A stretch of 15,074 nt of DNA from Verrucomicrobiota bacterium (GCA_026397895.1 JAPLTZ010000265.1:3563-18636); one strand, 5' to 3'. Numbered from the stretch's first letter, positions 1 to 9,202 are shown. Numbers and translations: made by a program. The notes: generated by a model not told the origin, from the sequence alone.

Positions 1-497
1 GCGACATCCGGCGCGGCGGACACCGGCGGAAGATTTTTTGGGGCACTCTCGGCAACCGCCGGCGCGGGCGCGGGCGCGGCGGGCGCAGGCGTGGGCGGGA
101 TTGGCGCGGAAGGTTTTTCCACCACGCCGCCGCCTTCGAGCAGGGTCTTGACGATGCTGATGAGCTGGGCCGGCGTGCAACTGGATTTCAGGAGCGAGGC
201 GTCCGCGCCGGTTTTGGCGGCGGCCAGGGCGACTTCGGTCATGTAGGCGTTGGAGAAGATGACGACCTTGGTGTCCTTGAGCGCGGGGCTGGCACGGATG
301 AACTTGAGCACGTCCGCGCCGTTGAACTTGGGCATCATCAGGTCGAGGACGACGAGGTCGGGCTTGATCAGCGGCAGCTCTTTCATGGCCACGAGGCCGT
401 CCACGGCAACCTGCACGTCGAAGCCTTCGCGCTGGAATTTCTTGCGGTAGATTTCGACGATCACCGCATCATCTTCGACGATGAGAATTTTTTTCAT
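1..497 (-). CDS. Response regulator, CheY-like receiver with Pro/Ala-rich tail (3' end cut off by window edge)
   Basis: A receiver-domain protein begins at an ATG at 495-497 and stays open to the left edge, so only about 165 residues are visible. The receiver fills residues 1-122: the acidic pocket is D9-D10, the phospho-acceptor is D52 in VVLDLMMP, the switch residue is S82, and the conserved lysine is K104. After residue 125 comes a low-complexity Pro/Ala linker of repeated PAP units, which usually tethers a further domain; that domain is outside the window, so the output is unknown. It lies 29 bases downstream of galE on the same strand and is probably co-transcribed with it. No Shine-Dalgarno sequence precedes the ATG. 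No histidine kinase adjoins it here; the hybrid kinase at 4072-6366 is in a different operon. Family assignment is firm; the role is unassigned. Confidence 0.93.
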   Translation of the reverse strand, partial: MKKILIVEDDAVIVEIYRKKFQREGFDVQVAVDGLVAMKELPLIKPDLVVLDLMMPKFNGADVLKFIRASPALKDTKVVIFSNAYMTEVALAAAKTGADASLLKSSCTPAQLISIVKTLLEGGGVVEKPSAPIPPTPAPAAPAPAPAVAESAPKNLPPVSAAPDV

Positions 498-526
498 GGG
501 CGATTCTTCGTCGGCGGATTGGGAAA

Positions 527-1498
527 TCAGTCCGGATAACCGTCGGGATTTTTCTGATGCCAGCGCCAGGCGGTGGCGACGATGTCGGCGAGCTTGGGGA
601 ACTGCGGTTTCCAGCCCAGCTCGGTCTTGGCCTTGGCGGCGCCGGCGACAAGCCGGGGCGGGTCGCCAGGGCGGCGGGGTTTTTCGATGACGGGGATTTT
701 TTTGCCGGAGACCGATTCGCAGGTGGCGATGACTTCGCGGACGGAATAGCCGTCGCCGTTGCCGAGGTTGAAGAAGCCGCTTTTGCCCGGCGCGAGGCCG
801 AGGATGTGGGCTTGGGCGAGGTCGCGGATGTGGATGTAGTCGCGGATGCAGGTGCCGTCGGGCGTGGGATAGTCGGTGCCGTAAATTTCGCAGTGCGCGG
901 CCTGGCCGAGCGCGACTTTGAGGACGTTGGGGATGAGGTGCGACTCGATGCGGTGGTGCTCGCCGAATTTCTCGCTCGCGCCGGCGGCGTTGAAGTAGCG
1001 GAAAGCGACGAATTCGAGTTTGTGGATCTGCTGATACCACAGCAGCATTTTCTCGAACATGAGCTTGGATTCGCCGTAGGGGTTGATAGGGCGCTGGGGC
1101 AAATCCTCGGTCATCGGGATTTTGTCCGGCGGACCGTAGGTGGCACAGGTGGAACTGAAGACGAATTTCTTCACACCGCATTCGACGGCGGCATCGAGGA
1201 GGTTCTGGCCGGAGGCGACGTTGTTGCGGAAGTATTTTCCGGGATTGGTCATGGACTCGCCGACAAGGGCGTTGGCGGCGAAGTGGAGAACGGCTTCGGC
1301 CCTAGCGGCGGCCACGGATTTTTTGACGAGTGCGGCGTCGCTCAGGCAGCCCGGCACGAACTTCGCACGGGAATCCACAGCAGAGCGGTGGCCTTCGGTG
1401 AGATTGTCAAAAACGGTGACTTGATGGCCGGCGTTGAGAAGTTCCTCGCTGCAGACGGAGCCGATGTAGCCGGCACCGCCTGTTACAAATACGTTCAT
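527..1498 (-). CDS. galE: UDP-glucose 4-epimerase
   Basis: This is a 323-residue extended short-chain dehydrogenase that interconverts UDP-glucose and UDP-galactose in the cytoplasm, supplying galactose for the Leloir pathway and for surface polysaccharide. The NAD-binding glycine motif is GGAGYIG at residues 7-13. The catalytic Ser region is FSSTCATYG around residue 116, and the YxxxK pair is Y141 and K145. The later RYFNAAGA and DGTCIRDYIH segments are typical of GalE rather than of dTDP-glucose dehydratases. Its length is close to the usual 325-340. The start codon overlaps the stop of the upstream membrane-protein gene by one base (TGATG), which suggests translational coupling. A related hexose-4-epimerase specificity (for example on UDP-GlcNAc) cannot be excluded from sequence alone. 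Confidence 0.95.
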   Translation of the reverse strand: MNVFVTGGAGYIGSVCSEELLNAGHQVTVFDNLTEGHRSAVDSRAKFVPGCLSDAALVKKSVAAARAEAVLHFAANALVGESMTNPGKYFRNNVASGQNLLDAAVECGVKKFVFSSTCATYGPPDKIPMTEDLPQRPINPYGESKLMFEKMLLWYQQIHKLEFVAFRYFNAAGASEKFGEHHRIESHLIPNVLKVALGQAAHCEIYGTDYPTPDGTCIRDYIHIRDLAQAHILGLAPGKSGFFNLGNGDGYSVREVIATCESVSGKKIPVIEKPRRPGDPPRLVAGAAKAKTELGWKPQFPKLADIVATAWRWHQKNPDGYPD

Positions 1499-1770
1499 CA
1501 GTTGGAGGGAGGTTGGTTCTTGGGCGTTTTGCTGGAATCATCCGGTTCTTTGTCGGTGACCAGCCGCAAAAGCAGGGGCGCACCGCTGATCATATAAAGC
1601 CCGATGAGGACGAGGCAGATTTCGACGACGAGTTTCCACCACTCGCCCCGCTCAAAATGGATGCTGCCGTTGTGCCGGTGGTAAATCAGCGCCCAGTGCC
1701 GCACCACGTAGAGGATGCCGACCAGCCCGGCCATGCGAATTCCCAGACGGACAATCATTCGTTCGCTCAT
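1498..1770 (-). CDS. Small two-helix membrane protein of unknown function
   Basis: This 90-residue protein has two predicted membrane segments, near residues 8-25 and 47-68, joined by a polar loop (RHNGSIHFERGEWW). The tail of about 20 residues is charged and Pro/Asn-rich. I do not recognise the family. It is one of the few genes here with a convincing ribosome-binding site: GAAAGG six bases before the ATG. It is the first gene of the galE operon, downstream of a candidate promoter at 1804-1831, and its stop overlaps the galE start by one base. The coupling supports it being a real gene; a link to envelope polysaccharide is only an inference from galE. Confidence 0.75.
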   Translation of the reverse strand: MSERMIVRLGIRMAGLVGILYVVRHWALIYHRHNGSIHFERGEWWKLVVEICLVLIGLYMISGAPLLLRLVTDKEPDDSSKTPKNQPPSN

Positions 1771-1803
1771 AATTTGCCTTTCTTGAAGAACACGGTTGAA
1801 CCG

Positions 1804-1831
1804 AGCGTAGAATTGTTTCCGGGGGTGTCAA
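1804..1831 (-). promoter_or_regulatory. Candidate sigma70-type promoter of the membrane protein-galE-response regulator operon
   Basis: On the minus strand a perfect TTGACA (-35, 1826-1831) is followed after 16 bases by TACGCT (-10, 1804-1809, three of six consensus bases). Initiation would fall near 1797, leaving a leader of roughly 27 bases before the ATG at 1770 that contains the GAAAGG ribosome-binding site. The -35 and the placement are good; the -10 is weak. Confidence 0.45.
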
Positions 1832-1867
1832 CTCGTTTCCAAGCTCTGGCATGGTGCAAGTTTTGTT

Positions 1868-1896
1868 TTGCGTGGCAATCGCGGGAAAGCTAACTT
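1868..1896 (+). promoter_or_regulatory. Weak candidate promoter of tRNA-Gln
   Basis: TTGCGT at 1868-1873 and TAACTT at 1891-1896 are separated by 17 bases and would start transcription a few bases before the tRNA 5' end at 1907. Both boxes match the consensus at only three of six positions. A short inverted repeat (GGAAAG-ctaa-CTTTCC, 1884-1899) overlaps the -10. The call rests mainly on placement. Confidence 0.22.
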
Positions 1897-1906
1897 TCCG
1901 GCTGCT

Positions 1907-1980
1907 TGTCCGATGGTGTAATGGTAACACAGCGCCCTTTGGAGGCGTTATTCATGGTTCGAATCCATGTCGGACAACCA
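1907..1980 (+). tRNA. tRNA-Gln (anticodon UUG), CCA encoded
   Basis: The 74-base gene folds into a complete cloverleaf. The acceptor stem is TGTCCGA (1907-1913) with TCGGACA (1970-1976), followed by discriminator A and an encoded CCA (1978-1980). The D stem is GTGT/ACAC with GG in the loop. The anticodon stem is GCGCC/GGCGT around the loop CTTTGGA, placing anticodon TTG at 1939-1941, which reads CAA and, by wobble, CAG. The T arm is CATGG-TTCGAAT-CCATG. The weak U1-A72 first pair is a known identity feature of bacterial tRNA-Gln. It is a lone tRNA, divergent from the galE operon and convergent with pdxA, which ends 46 bases downstream. No rho-independent terminator follows it. Confidence 0.97.
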
Positions 1981-2025
1981 CTTTCCAAACCGTCCCTCCG
2001 CCCAACATCCCGATCCGGCAAACGA

Positions 2026-3036
2026 TCAAGCGGCGCACAATTGCCGCGCCAGCCGCAGGGCGGCGAGCATGCTGGAGGGGTTGGCCTGATTTTTCCCGGC
2101 AATGTCGTAAGCCGTGCCGTGGTCGGGGGAGGTGCGGATGAACGGCAACCCCAGCGTCCAGTTGATGCCGCTCTCGAAGCCAATCATCTTCAGCGGGCCC
2201 AAACCCTGGTCGTGATACATGGCCACCACCGCATCGCACTCGCCGCGGAGAGCGTGGTAGAACAGGGCGTCGGCGGCCCACGGCCCGGTGACATCAATCC
2301 GCTTCTGCCGCGCGGCTTCAACGGCGGGAATTATGGTGGTGATTTCCTCGTCGCCGATCTTGCCGCCTTCGCCGGCGTGGGGGTTGAGCCCGCAGACAGC
2401 GACGCGGGCGCGGGACAGGCCGAGGTCGCGGCAGGCCTGGGCGGCCAGCTCGATGGTGAGGAGGATTTTTTCCCGGCTCAAATTTTCCGCGACGCGGCGG
2501 ATGGGAACGTGCGTGGTGGCGAGGGCCACGCGCAGCCAGCGCCCGCGCTCGTCGTGGCCGAGGAGCATCATCGCGGTGCGATCGGTGTCGGCAAGCGCGG
2601 AGAGCAGTTCGGTCTGGCCGACAAAATTGTTCTCGCCGGCGCGGATGATGGCTTCCTTGTTGACTGGGGCGGTGACGAGGGCATCGAGTTCCCGGCGGAG
2701 GCAGCGTTGGGCACCGTCGCGCAGCCAGGCGACGGCGGCGCGGGCGGCAACGGGGGAGCCGGGCAGCAAATCCGCGGGCAGCGGCTCGGTCAGCGGGTTG
2801 CTGATGGAAAATTTTCCGGTCGGGTTGGTGCCGGCGGATTCTTGCAGCGGGAGCCGGAGGCCGAGTTTTTCATTCAGCCGGTGAAGATGTTTGGCATCGC
2901 CGATGAGCAGGTAGCGGGTCGGGTCGGCGGGCGGTTCGGCGGCCAAGGCTTTGAGGGTGACTTCGGGGCCGATGCCGGTGAGGTCGCCGAGTGAAATTCC
3001 GATGCGGAGGGACGGGTTGGCGGGTGACGGGTTCAC
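2026..3036 (-). CDS. pdxA: 4-hydroxythreonine-4-phosphate dehydrogenase
   Basis: This 336-residue enzyme of the DXP-dependent pyridoxal phosphate pathway oxidises 4-phosphohydroxy-L-threonine with NAD and decarboxylates it in the cytoplasm. Diagnostic segments are GISLGDLTGIGPE at 13-25, TAPVNKEAI at 122-130, CGLNPHAGEGG at 215-225, AMYHDQGLGPLK at 272-283 and RTSPDHGTAYDIAG at 301-314. The three metal-binding histidines expected in the family are H176, H220 and H275. At 139-143 it reads VGQTE where many homologues have GHTE, a change worth noting. The start is a GTG at 3034-3036; no ATG lies near the family N-terminus and no Shine-Dalgarno sequence is visible. It follows the SurA-like gene after 38 bases that hold an AT-rich palindrome. 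Related sugar-acid-phosphate dehydrogenases of the PdxA family are a less likely alternative. Confidence 0.95.
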   Translation of the reverse strand: MNPSPANPSLRIGISLGDLTGIGPEVTLKALAAEPPADPTRYLLIGDAKHLHRLNEKLGLRLPLQESAGTNPTGKFSISNPLTEPLPADLLPGSPVAARAAVAWLRDGAQRCLRRELDALVTAPVNKEAIIRAGENNFVGQTELLSALADTDRTAMMLLGHDERGRWLRVALATTHVPIRRVAENLSREKILLTIELAAQACRDLGLSRARVAVCGLNPHAGEGGKIGDEEITTIIPAVEAARQKRIDVTGPWAADALFYHALRGECDAVVAMYHDQGLGPLKMIGFESGINWTLGLPFIRTSPDHGTAYDIAGKNQANPSSMLAALRLARQLCAA

Positions 3037-3043
3037 ACGGCGA

Positions 3044-3077
3044 ATTTCAGATTTGAGATTTCAAATTTGAAATTTTA
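3044..3077. repeat. AT-rich palindromic repeat between the SurA-like gene and pdxA
   Basis: In a G+C-rich surround, four 7-base units run head to tail: ATTTCAG, ATTTGAG, ATTTCAA and ATTTGAA, then a partial ATTTTA. The centre, 3058-3073, is a perfect 16-base palindrome (ATTTCAAATTTGAAAT). The unit overlaps the TAA stop of the SurA-like gene (3075-3077) and ends a few bases before the pdxA GTG. It could be a dispersed palindromic repeat or an RNA hairpin in the operon transcript. There is no terminator-type GC stem. Confidence 0.7.
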
Positions 3078-4034
3078 GAAGTAGCGGACGAAGGTTTTCT
3101 TTTTCAAACGGTCAATCCATTCCTTTTGCGTCTTGGTGCGTTCCTGGGCCTGAATGGTTTTTTCGATTTCGTCGCGGACGTCGCCGATGGGCTTGACGTG
3201 GGAGGCGCGGGTTTCTTCGACAAGCATGAGGTAGCAGGAGTCGGGGGTTTCGATGACGCCGCTGCGCTGGCCGGCTTTCAGGGTGAAGGCGGTTTCCGCA
3301 AGTTCCTGCCGGAGGACGGAGCGTTGGACCCAGCCCCAGTCGCCGCCCTGGTTGCGTTGGGAGCCGGTGGAGTAGATGGCGGCCATTTCGGAGAAGCTGG
3401 CGCCGTCGGTGATCTTGCCGAGGATTTCATCGGCGAGTTTTTTCCGGGCTTCGGGGGCGGGGGCGGCGGCGCTGTCGAGGACGATCATGCGGAGTTTGAC
3501 CTGGTCTTCCTGTTTGAATTCATCCTGATGGGCGCCGTAGTAGGTCTCGATTTTGCGGGGGGAAATGATGATGCCGGAGGAGACGTATTTTCCGCGCATG
3601 GCGTCGATGATGATCTGGTCTTTGATCTGCTGGCGGAACATTTCAAAGGTAAGGTGTTCAGCCTGGAGGGTCTTGGTGAGGGTGGCGCGGTCGCCGAAGC
3701 GGCCGCGGATGCGTTCCTGGACGCCTTCCTCGGTGACGCTTTCGGGGAGACTGAAGCCGGAGGCTTTGAATTCGTGGAGGATGAGCTGGCGTTGGACGAG
3801 GTCTTCGAGGGCGTCGTTGAGGGTTTCGGTGAGTTTTTTCTGGTAGAGATCGGGGCGGGTGGCGTATTGGCGGCGAAGAAGTTCCACGGCGCGGCTGGCG
3901 TTGGCTTCGACCTGCTGGTAGGTGATGACGGCATCGCCGACGATGGCTTTGATGCCGTTGGCGAGGTCGGCGGCGGCGGTGGTGGCGAAGAAAGCGGCGG
4001 CGCCCGCGAGTGAAATGAGGGGAGAAATTCTCAT
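3075..4034 (-). CDS. SurA-like periplasmic peptidyl-prolyl cis-trans isomerase (parvulin/PpiC type)
   Basis: This is a 319-residue exported protein. Residues 1-22 form a signal peptide ending ATTAAA. Residues 25-155 resemble the SurA N-terminal chaperone domain (ANGIKAIVGDAVITYQQVE and a helical region). Residues 176-275 are a parvulin domain with the characteristic GASFSEMAAIYSTG and GGDWGWVQRS segments. The C-terminal helix is lysine-rich. SurA proteins escort unfolded outer-membrane proteins across the periplasm, which fits the porin at the head of this operon. The frame stays open for 92 codons upstream, but that part overlaps the kinase gene and is Ser/Pro/Thr-rich nonsense. The ATG at 4032-4034 opens directly on a signal peptide and is the start chosen. 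It lies 37 bases after the kinase stop and 38 before pdxA, the same surA-pdxA order as in E. coli. With one parvulin domain it is shorter than E. coli SurA. Confidence 0.9.
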   Translation of the reverse strand: MRISPLISLAGAAAFFATTAAADLANGIKAIVGDAVITYQQVEANASRAVELLRRQYATRPDLYQKKLTETLNDALEDLVQRQLILHEFKASGFSLPESVTEEGVQERIRGRFGDRATLTKTLQAEHLTFEMFRQQIKDQIIIDAMRGKYVSSGIIISPRKIETYYGAHQDEFKQEDQVKLRMIVLDSAAAPAPEARKKLADEILGKITDGASFSEMAAIYSTGSQRNQGGDWGWVQRSVLRQELAETAFTLKAGQRSGVIETPDSCYLMLVEETRASHVKPIGDVRDEIEKTIQAQERTKTQKEWIDRLKKKTFVRYF

Positions 4035-4071
4035 GCGATTGGGCGCATGGTAGGACAGGGGCCGGGGCCGG

Positions 4072-6366
<2,295 letters not shown>

Positions 6367-6368
6367 GG

Positions 6369-7073
6369 TCAGTTGGCAGGCAGATTGGCGAGGTTCAGCA
6401 GGAAGTCAATTTTGACTTCGCCTTCGGCCGGCACGGTGATTTCGCGGGTCTGGGCCGGCAGGCGTTCGTGCCAGACCTTGAGGCGATAGTTGCCGGCGGG
6501 GACGTTTCTGATGAAATAATTGTTGCGGAAGTCGGTGCCGGTGAACCAAGGGTTCTCCATCACCAGGACGATGCTGTTCAGGTTGGCATACAGCGAACAA
6601 AACACATCCACCCGGCCGGGCCGGTCGAATGTCCAAGGCGGGGAGGAATCGCCGGGTTTGCAGAGCGGAAATTCAAAAGTCGCGGTCGCGGACAGGGAAA
6701 AAAACTTGTGATAGACCGAATCCTCGTTCCGCCATTCCACGGTCGTGCCGATGAGCAACGGCAGCACGCGCGGCGAAAAAATCGCCTCCTGCCGGGCGTT
6801 GCGGCGCACGAGGATGGTCACCGGCCTGAATCGCGGAGGGGAATTTGTGTTGGTCACCCCGTCAATGAAAACGATGAAATCCCGAAAGCCCGTCAGATTG
6901 GTTTTGGCCGGCTCCGCCGTTTCCGCCCCGGCATTTTCGGGTGTGGGCTGGGCGGCGGGCGGCGCTCCGGTCACGCGCACCTGACCCCGAATGTTGCCAG
7001 CCTCCGCCGTCACCCACGCCCACAGGCTGGCGACCAACAACATCCCCCACAATTTGGCAGCACCGGATGACAT
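6369..7073 (-). CDS. Exported cupredoxin-like protein with two copper ligands substituted
   Basis: This 234-residue protein carries a signal peptide (about 1-25, cleaved near TAEAG). Next come a variable Pro/Ala region, a cupredoxin fold (about 65-175) and a C-terminal segment resembling a carboxypeptidase regulatory-like beta domain (YFIRNVPAGNYRLKVWHERLP, positions 186-206). It is clearly paralogous to the gene just upstream. In that copy the copper site reads H-(35)-C-x-x-H-x-x-M. Here H122 and C159 are kept, but the second His is Y162 and the Met is L165 (FCSLYANLN), so a normal type-1 copper centre should not form. An extra Cys, C138, is present. Its ATG directly follows the TGA of the upstream paralogue (TGAATG). 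It may be a structural partner, a different metal binder or a sensor-associated subunit; this is not settled by sequence. Confidence 0.85.
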   Translation of the reverse strand: MSSGAAKLWGMLLVASLWAWVTAEAGNIRGQVRVTGAPPAAQPTPENAGAETAEPAKTNLTGFRDFIVFIDGVTNTNSPPRFRPVTILVRRNARQEAIFSPRVLPLLIGTTVEWRNEDSVYHKFFSLSATATFEFPLCKPGDSSPPWTFDRPGRVDVFCSLYANLNSIVLVMENPWFTGTDFRNNYFIRNVPAGNYRLKVWHERLPAQTREITVPAEGEVKIDFLLNLANLPAN

Positions 7074-7772
7074 TCAGTATTTCGGCAAATTATTTATTCC
7101 CAGCACAAAATCAACCTTGGCCTCGCCCTGCGCGGGCACGGTGATTTCCTTCACCTGCGCCGGCACGCGCTCGTGCCAGGCTTTGAGCTTGTAGGTGCCG
7201 GGCGGGACATTCGTGATGGCGAAATGCCCGCCCGAGTCGGCCGCCGCGTAATACGGATTCTCCAGCACCAGCACGATGCAGCTCATCCGCGAGTGGATGG
7301 AACAAAACACATCCACCCGCCCCGGCTTGTCGAAGGTCACGCTCTTGACCGTGGGCGCCTTGTAAAGATCGAGATCGAACGGCTTGGTCTCCGACATCGA
7401 AAAGACGTTGTGATAAATCTCGTCGTTGTTCGGCCATTCCACCGTCGTCCCGACCACCACCGGCAACACATGCGGCTCGAACACGGCGCCCTTCTGCGAC
7501 ACGCTCCGGCGGGTTTCCACCGTCAACGGTTTGCTGGGCAGCACGACCGGCTGGTCGCCGACCGGCCCTTCGATGAACACGATGAAGTCCTGCAGCTCCG
7601 CGTAGTTGACGCGCTCGACGAATTTGAATTTCCGGCTCTCGTAGCTGCCGCCGCCCGCCGATTGCTCGGTGCCGGGCTTGCCTTCGGCGCGGACGGTGCC
7701 GGTGATGTCGCCGGCGGCGCAGGAGACCACCGCCGCCAAACCGCACAACCCGCAGGCGAAAAGTTTTTTCAT
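7074..7772 (-). CDS. Exported plastocyanin/azurin-like type-1 copper protein
   Basis: This 232-residue protein has a signal peptide (about 1-20, MKKLFACGLCGL...CAAG), a cupredoxin domain (about 60-170) and a C-terminal regulatory-like beta domain (GHFAITNVPPGTYKLKAWHE, positions 182-201). The full set of type-1 copper ligands is present: H121 in IYHNVFSMS, and C157, H160 and M163 in VFCSIHSRMS. Relatives are often labelled methylamine utilization proteins or plastocyanins and are presumed periplasmic electron carriers or copper binders. The frame is open 50 codons further upstream but there it only shadows the porin gene. The ATG at 7770-7772 begins the signal peptide and lies 2 bases after the porin stop. 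Partner enzymes for electron transfer are not in the window. Confidence 0.88.
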   Translation of the reverse strand: MKKLFACGLCGLAAVVSCAAGDITGTVRAEGKPGTEQSAGGGSYESRKFKFVERVNYAELQDFIVFIEGPVGDQPVVLPSKPLTVETRRSVSQKGAVFEPHVLPVVVGTTVEWPNNDEIYHNVFSMSETKPFDLDLYKAPTVKSVTFDKPGRVDVFCSIHSRMSCIVLVLENPYYAAADSGGHFAITNVPPGTYKLKAWHERVPAQVKEITVPAQGEAKVDFVLGINNLPKY

Positions 7773-7774
7773 GG

Positions 7775-9160
7775 TCAGAATTTCAGCGCGGCCTGCACGG
7801 AGAACATGTCCTCCTGATTGCGGATGTCGCCGCCCGTCTCCTTGCCGCGCTCGAAGCTGTATTCCGCCTTGAGCAGCAGGTTTTCGCTGAAGCGATAGCC
7901 GACGCCCAGGCTCAAGCGCCACAAGCTTTCCGTCAGCGATTCATAAAAATAATCCCCGTAATCGCCCTGCCCCACGAGGGGAAAACCCTTGTCCGCCAGA
8001 ATGTGGCTGAACCGCGCGGCGGCGTAGAGCTTGCGGGTGAGAAACTGCTGACCCTCGAAGGAATAATAATAAACCGTTCGCCGGTTGTTGCCGGCAGGGT
8101 CGTTGTCGTCGTAGCGGATGACGCCGCCGGCCGCGCTCAAATGGCCGCGCGCCCACCGCACCGCCACGTCGCCCTGGACGAGGTTGGCGCGGAACGCCGT
8201 CGTGTTCGTCGAGCCGAGCGAGCGGAAATAGCCGTTGCCGAACCACAGCGCCGACAGTTGGTCGTTCTGCACGTTCAAATCGCCGGTGCGCATCGCGCTC
8301 ACGCTGAAATGCAGCCAGCGCGTCGGGTCGTAGCTGATGCGGCCCGCCACGGATTTGTCGCGGTTGAAGTCGCGGTTGTCGGCGTCGCTGCCGTTCTGCA
8401 CGGCCAGCGCGTAGGAGAATTTGCCCAGCTTGCCGTAAAGCTCCACGCCCTCGTCCACGCCCCAGAAATCCGCGAGCGAATGGCTGATGAGCGGATTGTC
8501 AATCGCGTCGCGCGTCAGATATTCCTCGCCGAAGGGAATGTCCATGCGGCCCGCGCGCACGTTCAGTTGCCGCTCGCGATTCCAGAGCCGCGAGACATCC
8601 TCGAAGTCCACGTAAAATTCGCCGAGCTTCAGGCTCAACCCGGACTCCTCCCGCTGCGCCAGGTTCAACTCGCTGAAGAAGTAAACATTTTCCCAGACCG
8701 GCGCTTCAAAAAACAACTTCGCCTCGTCCACCCGGAACTCCGAATTCGGCGACGACCCCTCCCGCGCCGTGTGGAAGAAACCCACGCCGCCCTCGCCGGT
8801 GATGTGCAGCTTGCCGAGGTTGATGCCCCCGGGCGCTTTCGTGTCGGCGGGCGCGTTGTTGCCCGCCTTCAAATCCGCCAACTCCTGCTCCCGCGCGCTG
8901 CGGGCGGACTGCAGTTCGCCGACCTGCCGGGAGAGCGTCTCGATCAGACCCTTCTGCGCGCGCAACTGCTCCTGCAAAGCGGTGTTCGCCTGCCGCAGTT
9001 CCTGCAACTGCTGCTGGACGGTGTCCGCTTTTTCCGCGCCGCGCCCGACCGATGCCGAAAACAAAACCGCCGCGCCCAAGACCGCCGCCCGCCAAAGCCG
9101 CGCCGCCGCGCCGCCGGAGAGCGACCTTTTCAATCTGAACGAAAGCCGGAAAAACCTCAT
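7775..9160 (-). CDS. Outer-membrane beta-barrel porin with N-terminal periplasmic coiled coil (OprO/OprP-like)
   Basis: This 461-residue exported protein starts with a basic N-terminus and a signal sequence ending about residue 41 (AAVLFSASVGRGAE). Residues 46-98 form a coiled coil rich in Gln, Leu and Glu, of the type that lies in the periplasm below a barrel. From residue 117 to the end there are alternating amphipathic strands, and the chain ends in Phe (QAALKF), the classic outer-membrane insertion signal. Segments such as LNVRAGRMDIPFGEEYLTR and VELYGKLGKFSYALAVQNG resemble phosphate-selective porin O/P-type barrels. That family tie is from general likeness; the transported solute is not known. 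The start at 9158-9160 is chosen because the signal peptide begins there; the frame extends 21 codons further without a signal-like sequence. It is the first gene of a six-gene operon, downstream of a good promoter match. Confidence 0.85.
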   Translation of the reverse strand: MRFFRLSFRLKRSLSGGAAARLWRAAVLGAAVLFSASVGRGAEKADTVQQQLQELRQANTALQEQLRAQKGLIETLSRQVGELQSARSAREQELADLKAGNNAPADTKAPGGINLGKLHITGEGGVGFFHTAREGSSPNSEFRVDEAKLFFEAPVWENVYFFSELNLAQREESGLSLKLGEFYVDFEDVSRLWNRERQLNVRAGRMDIPFGEEYLTRDAIDNPLISHSLADFWGVDEGVELYGKLGKFSYALAVQNGSDADNRDFNRDKSVAGRISYDPTRWLHFSVSAMRTGDLNVQNDQLSALWFGNGYFRSLGSTNTTAFRANLVQGDVAVRWARGHLSAAGGVIRYDDNDPAGNNRRTVYYYSFEGQQFLTRKLYAAARFSHILADKGFPLVGQGDYGDYFYESLTESLWRLSLGVGYRFSENLLLKAEYSFERGKETGGDIRNQEDMFSVQAALKF

Positions 9161-9173
9161 AGTGAACGGAGTG

Positions 9174-9202
9174 AATTTATGGCCCGCCCCGGCTCTGGTC
9201 AA
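9174..9202 (-). promoter_or_regulatory. Candidate sigma70-type promoter of the porin-cupredoxin-kinase operon
   Basis: On the minus strand TTGACC (-35, 9197-9202, five of six) and TAAATT (-10, 9174-9179, four of six) are separated by the optimal 17 bases. Initiation would fall near 9167, only about 7 bases before the porin ATG at 9160, so the message would be nearly leaderless. That fits the absence of a Shine-Dalgarno sequence. The site lies in the 110-base gap to the divergent aroF gene. Confidence 0.55.

Noticed and set aside
60..112. Repeated GGCGCGGGCGCG-like units suggesting a tandem repeat or CRISPR
   Set aside because: They encode the Pro/Ala linker of the response regulator; there are no spacers and no regular repeat-spacer layout.
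557..1597. 346-residue plus-strand frame opposite galE, and similar long plus-strand frames at 3126-4013, 8003-9274, 11324-13000 and 13047-14384
   Set aside because: All are low-complexity shadows of recognised minus-strand genes and start or end without regard to gene boundaries.
1906..2994. 362-residue plus-strand frame spanning the tRNA and pdxA
   Set aside because: It runs through a complete tRNA gene and antisense to pdxA; no domain is recognisable.
7773..7922. 50-codon N-terminal extension of the first cupredoxin
   Set aside because: It overlaps the porin gene and reads as Arg/Gly-rich shadow; the signal peptide starts at 7772.
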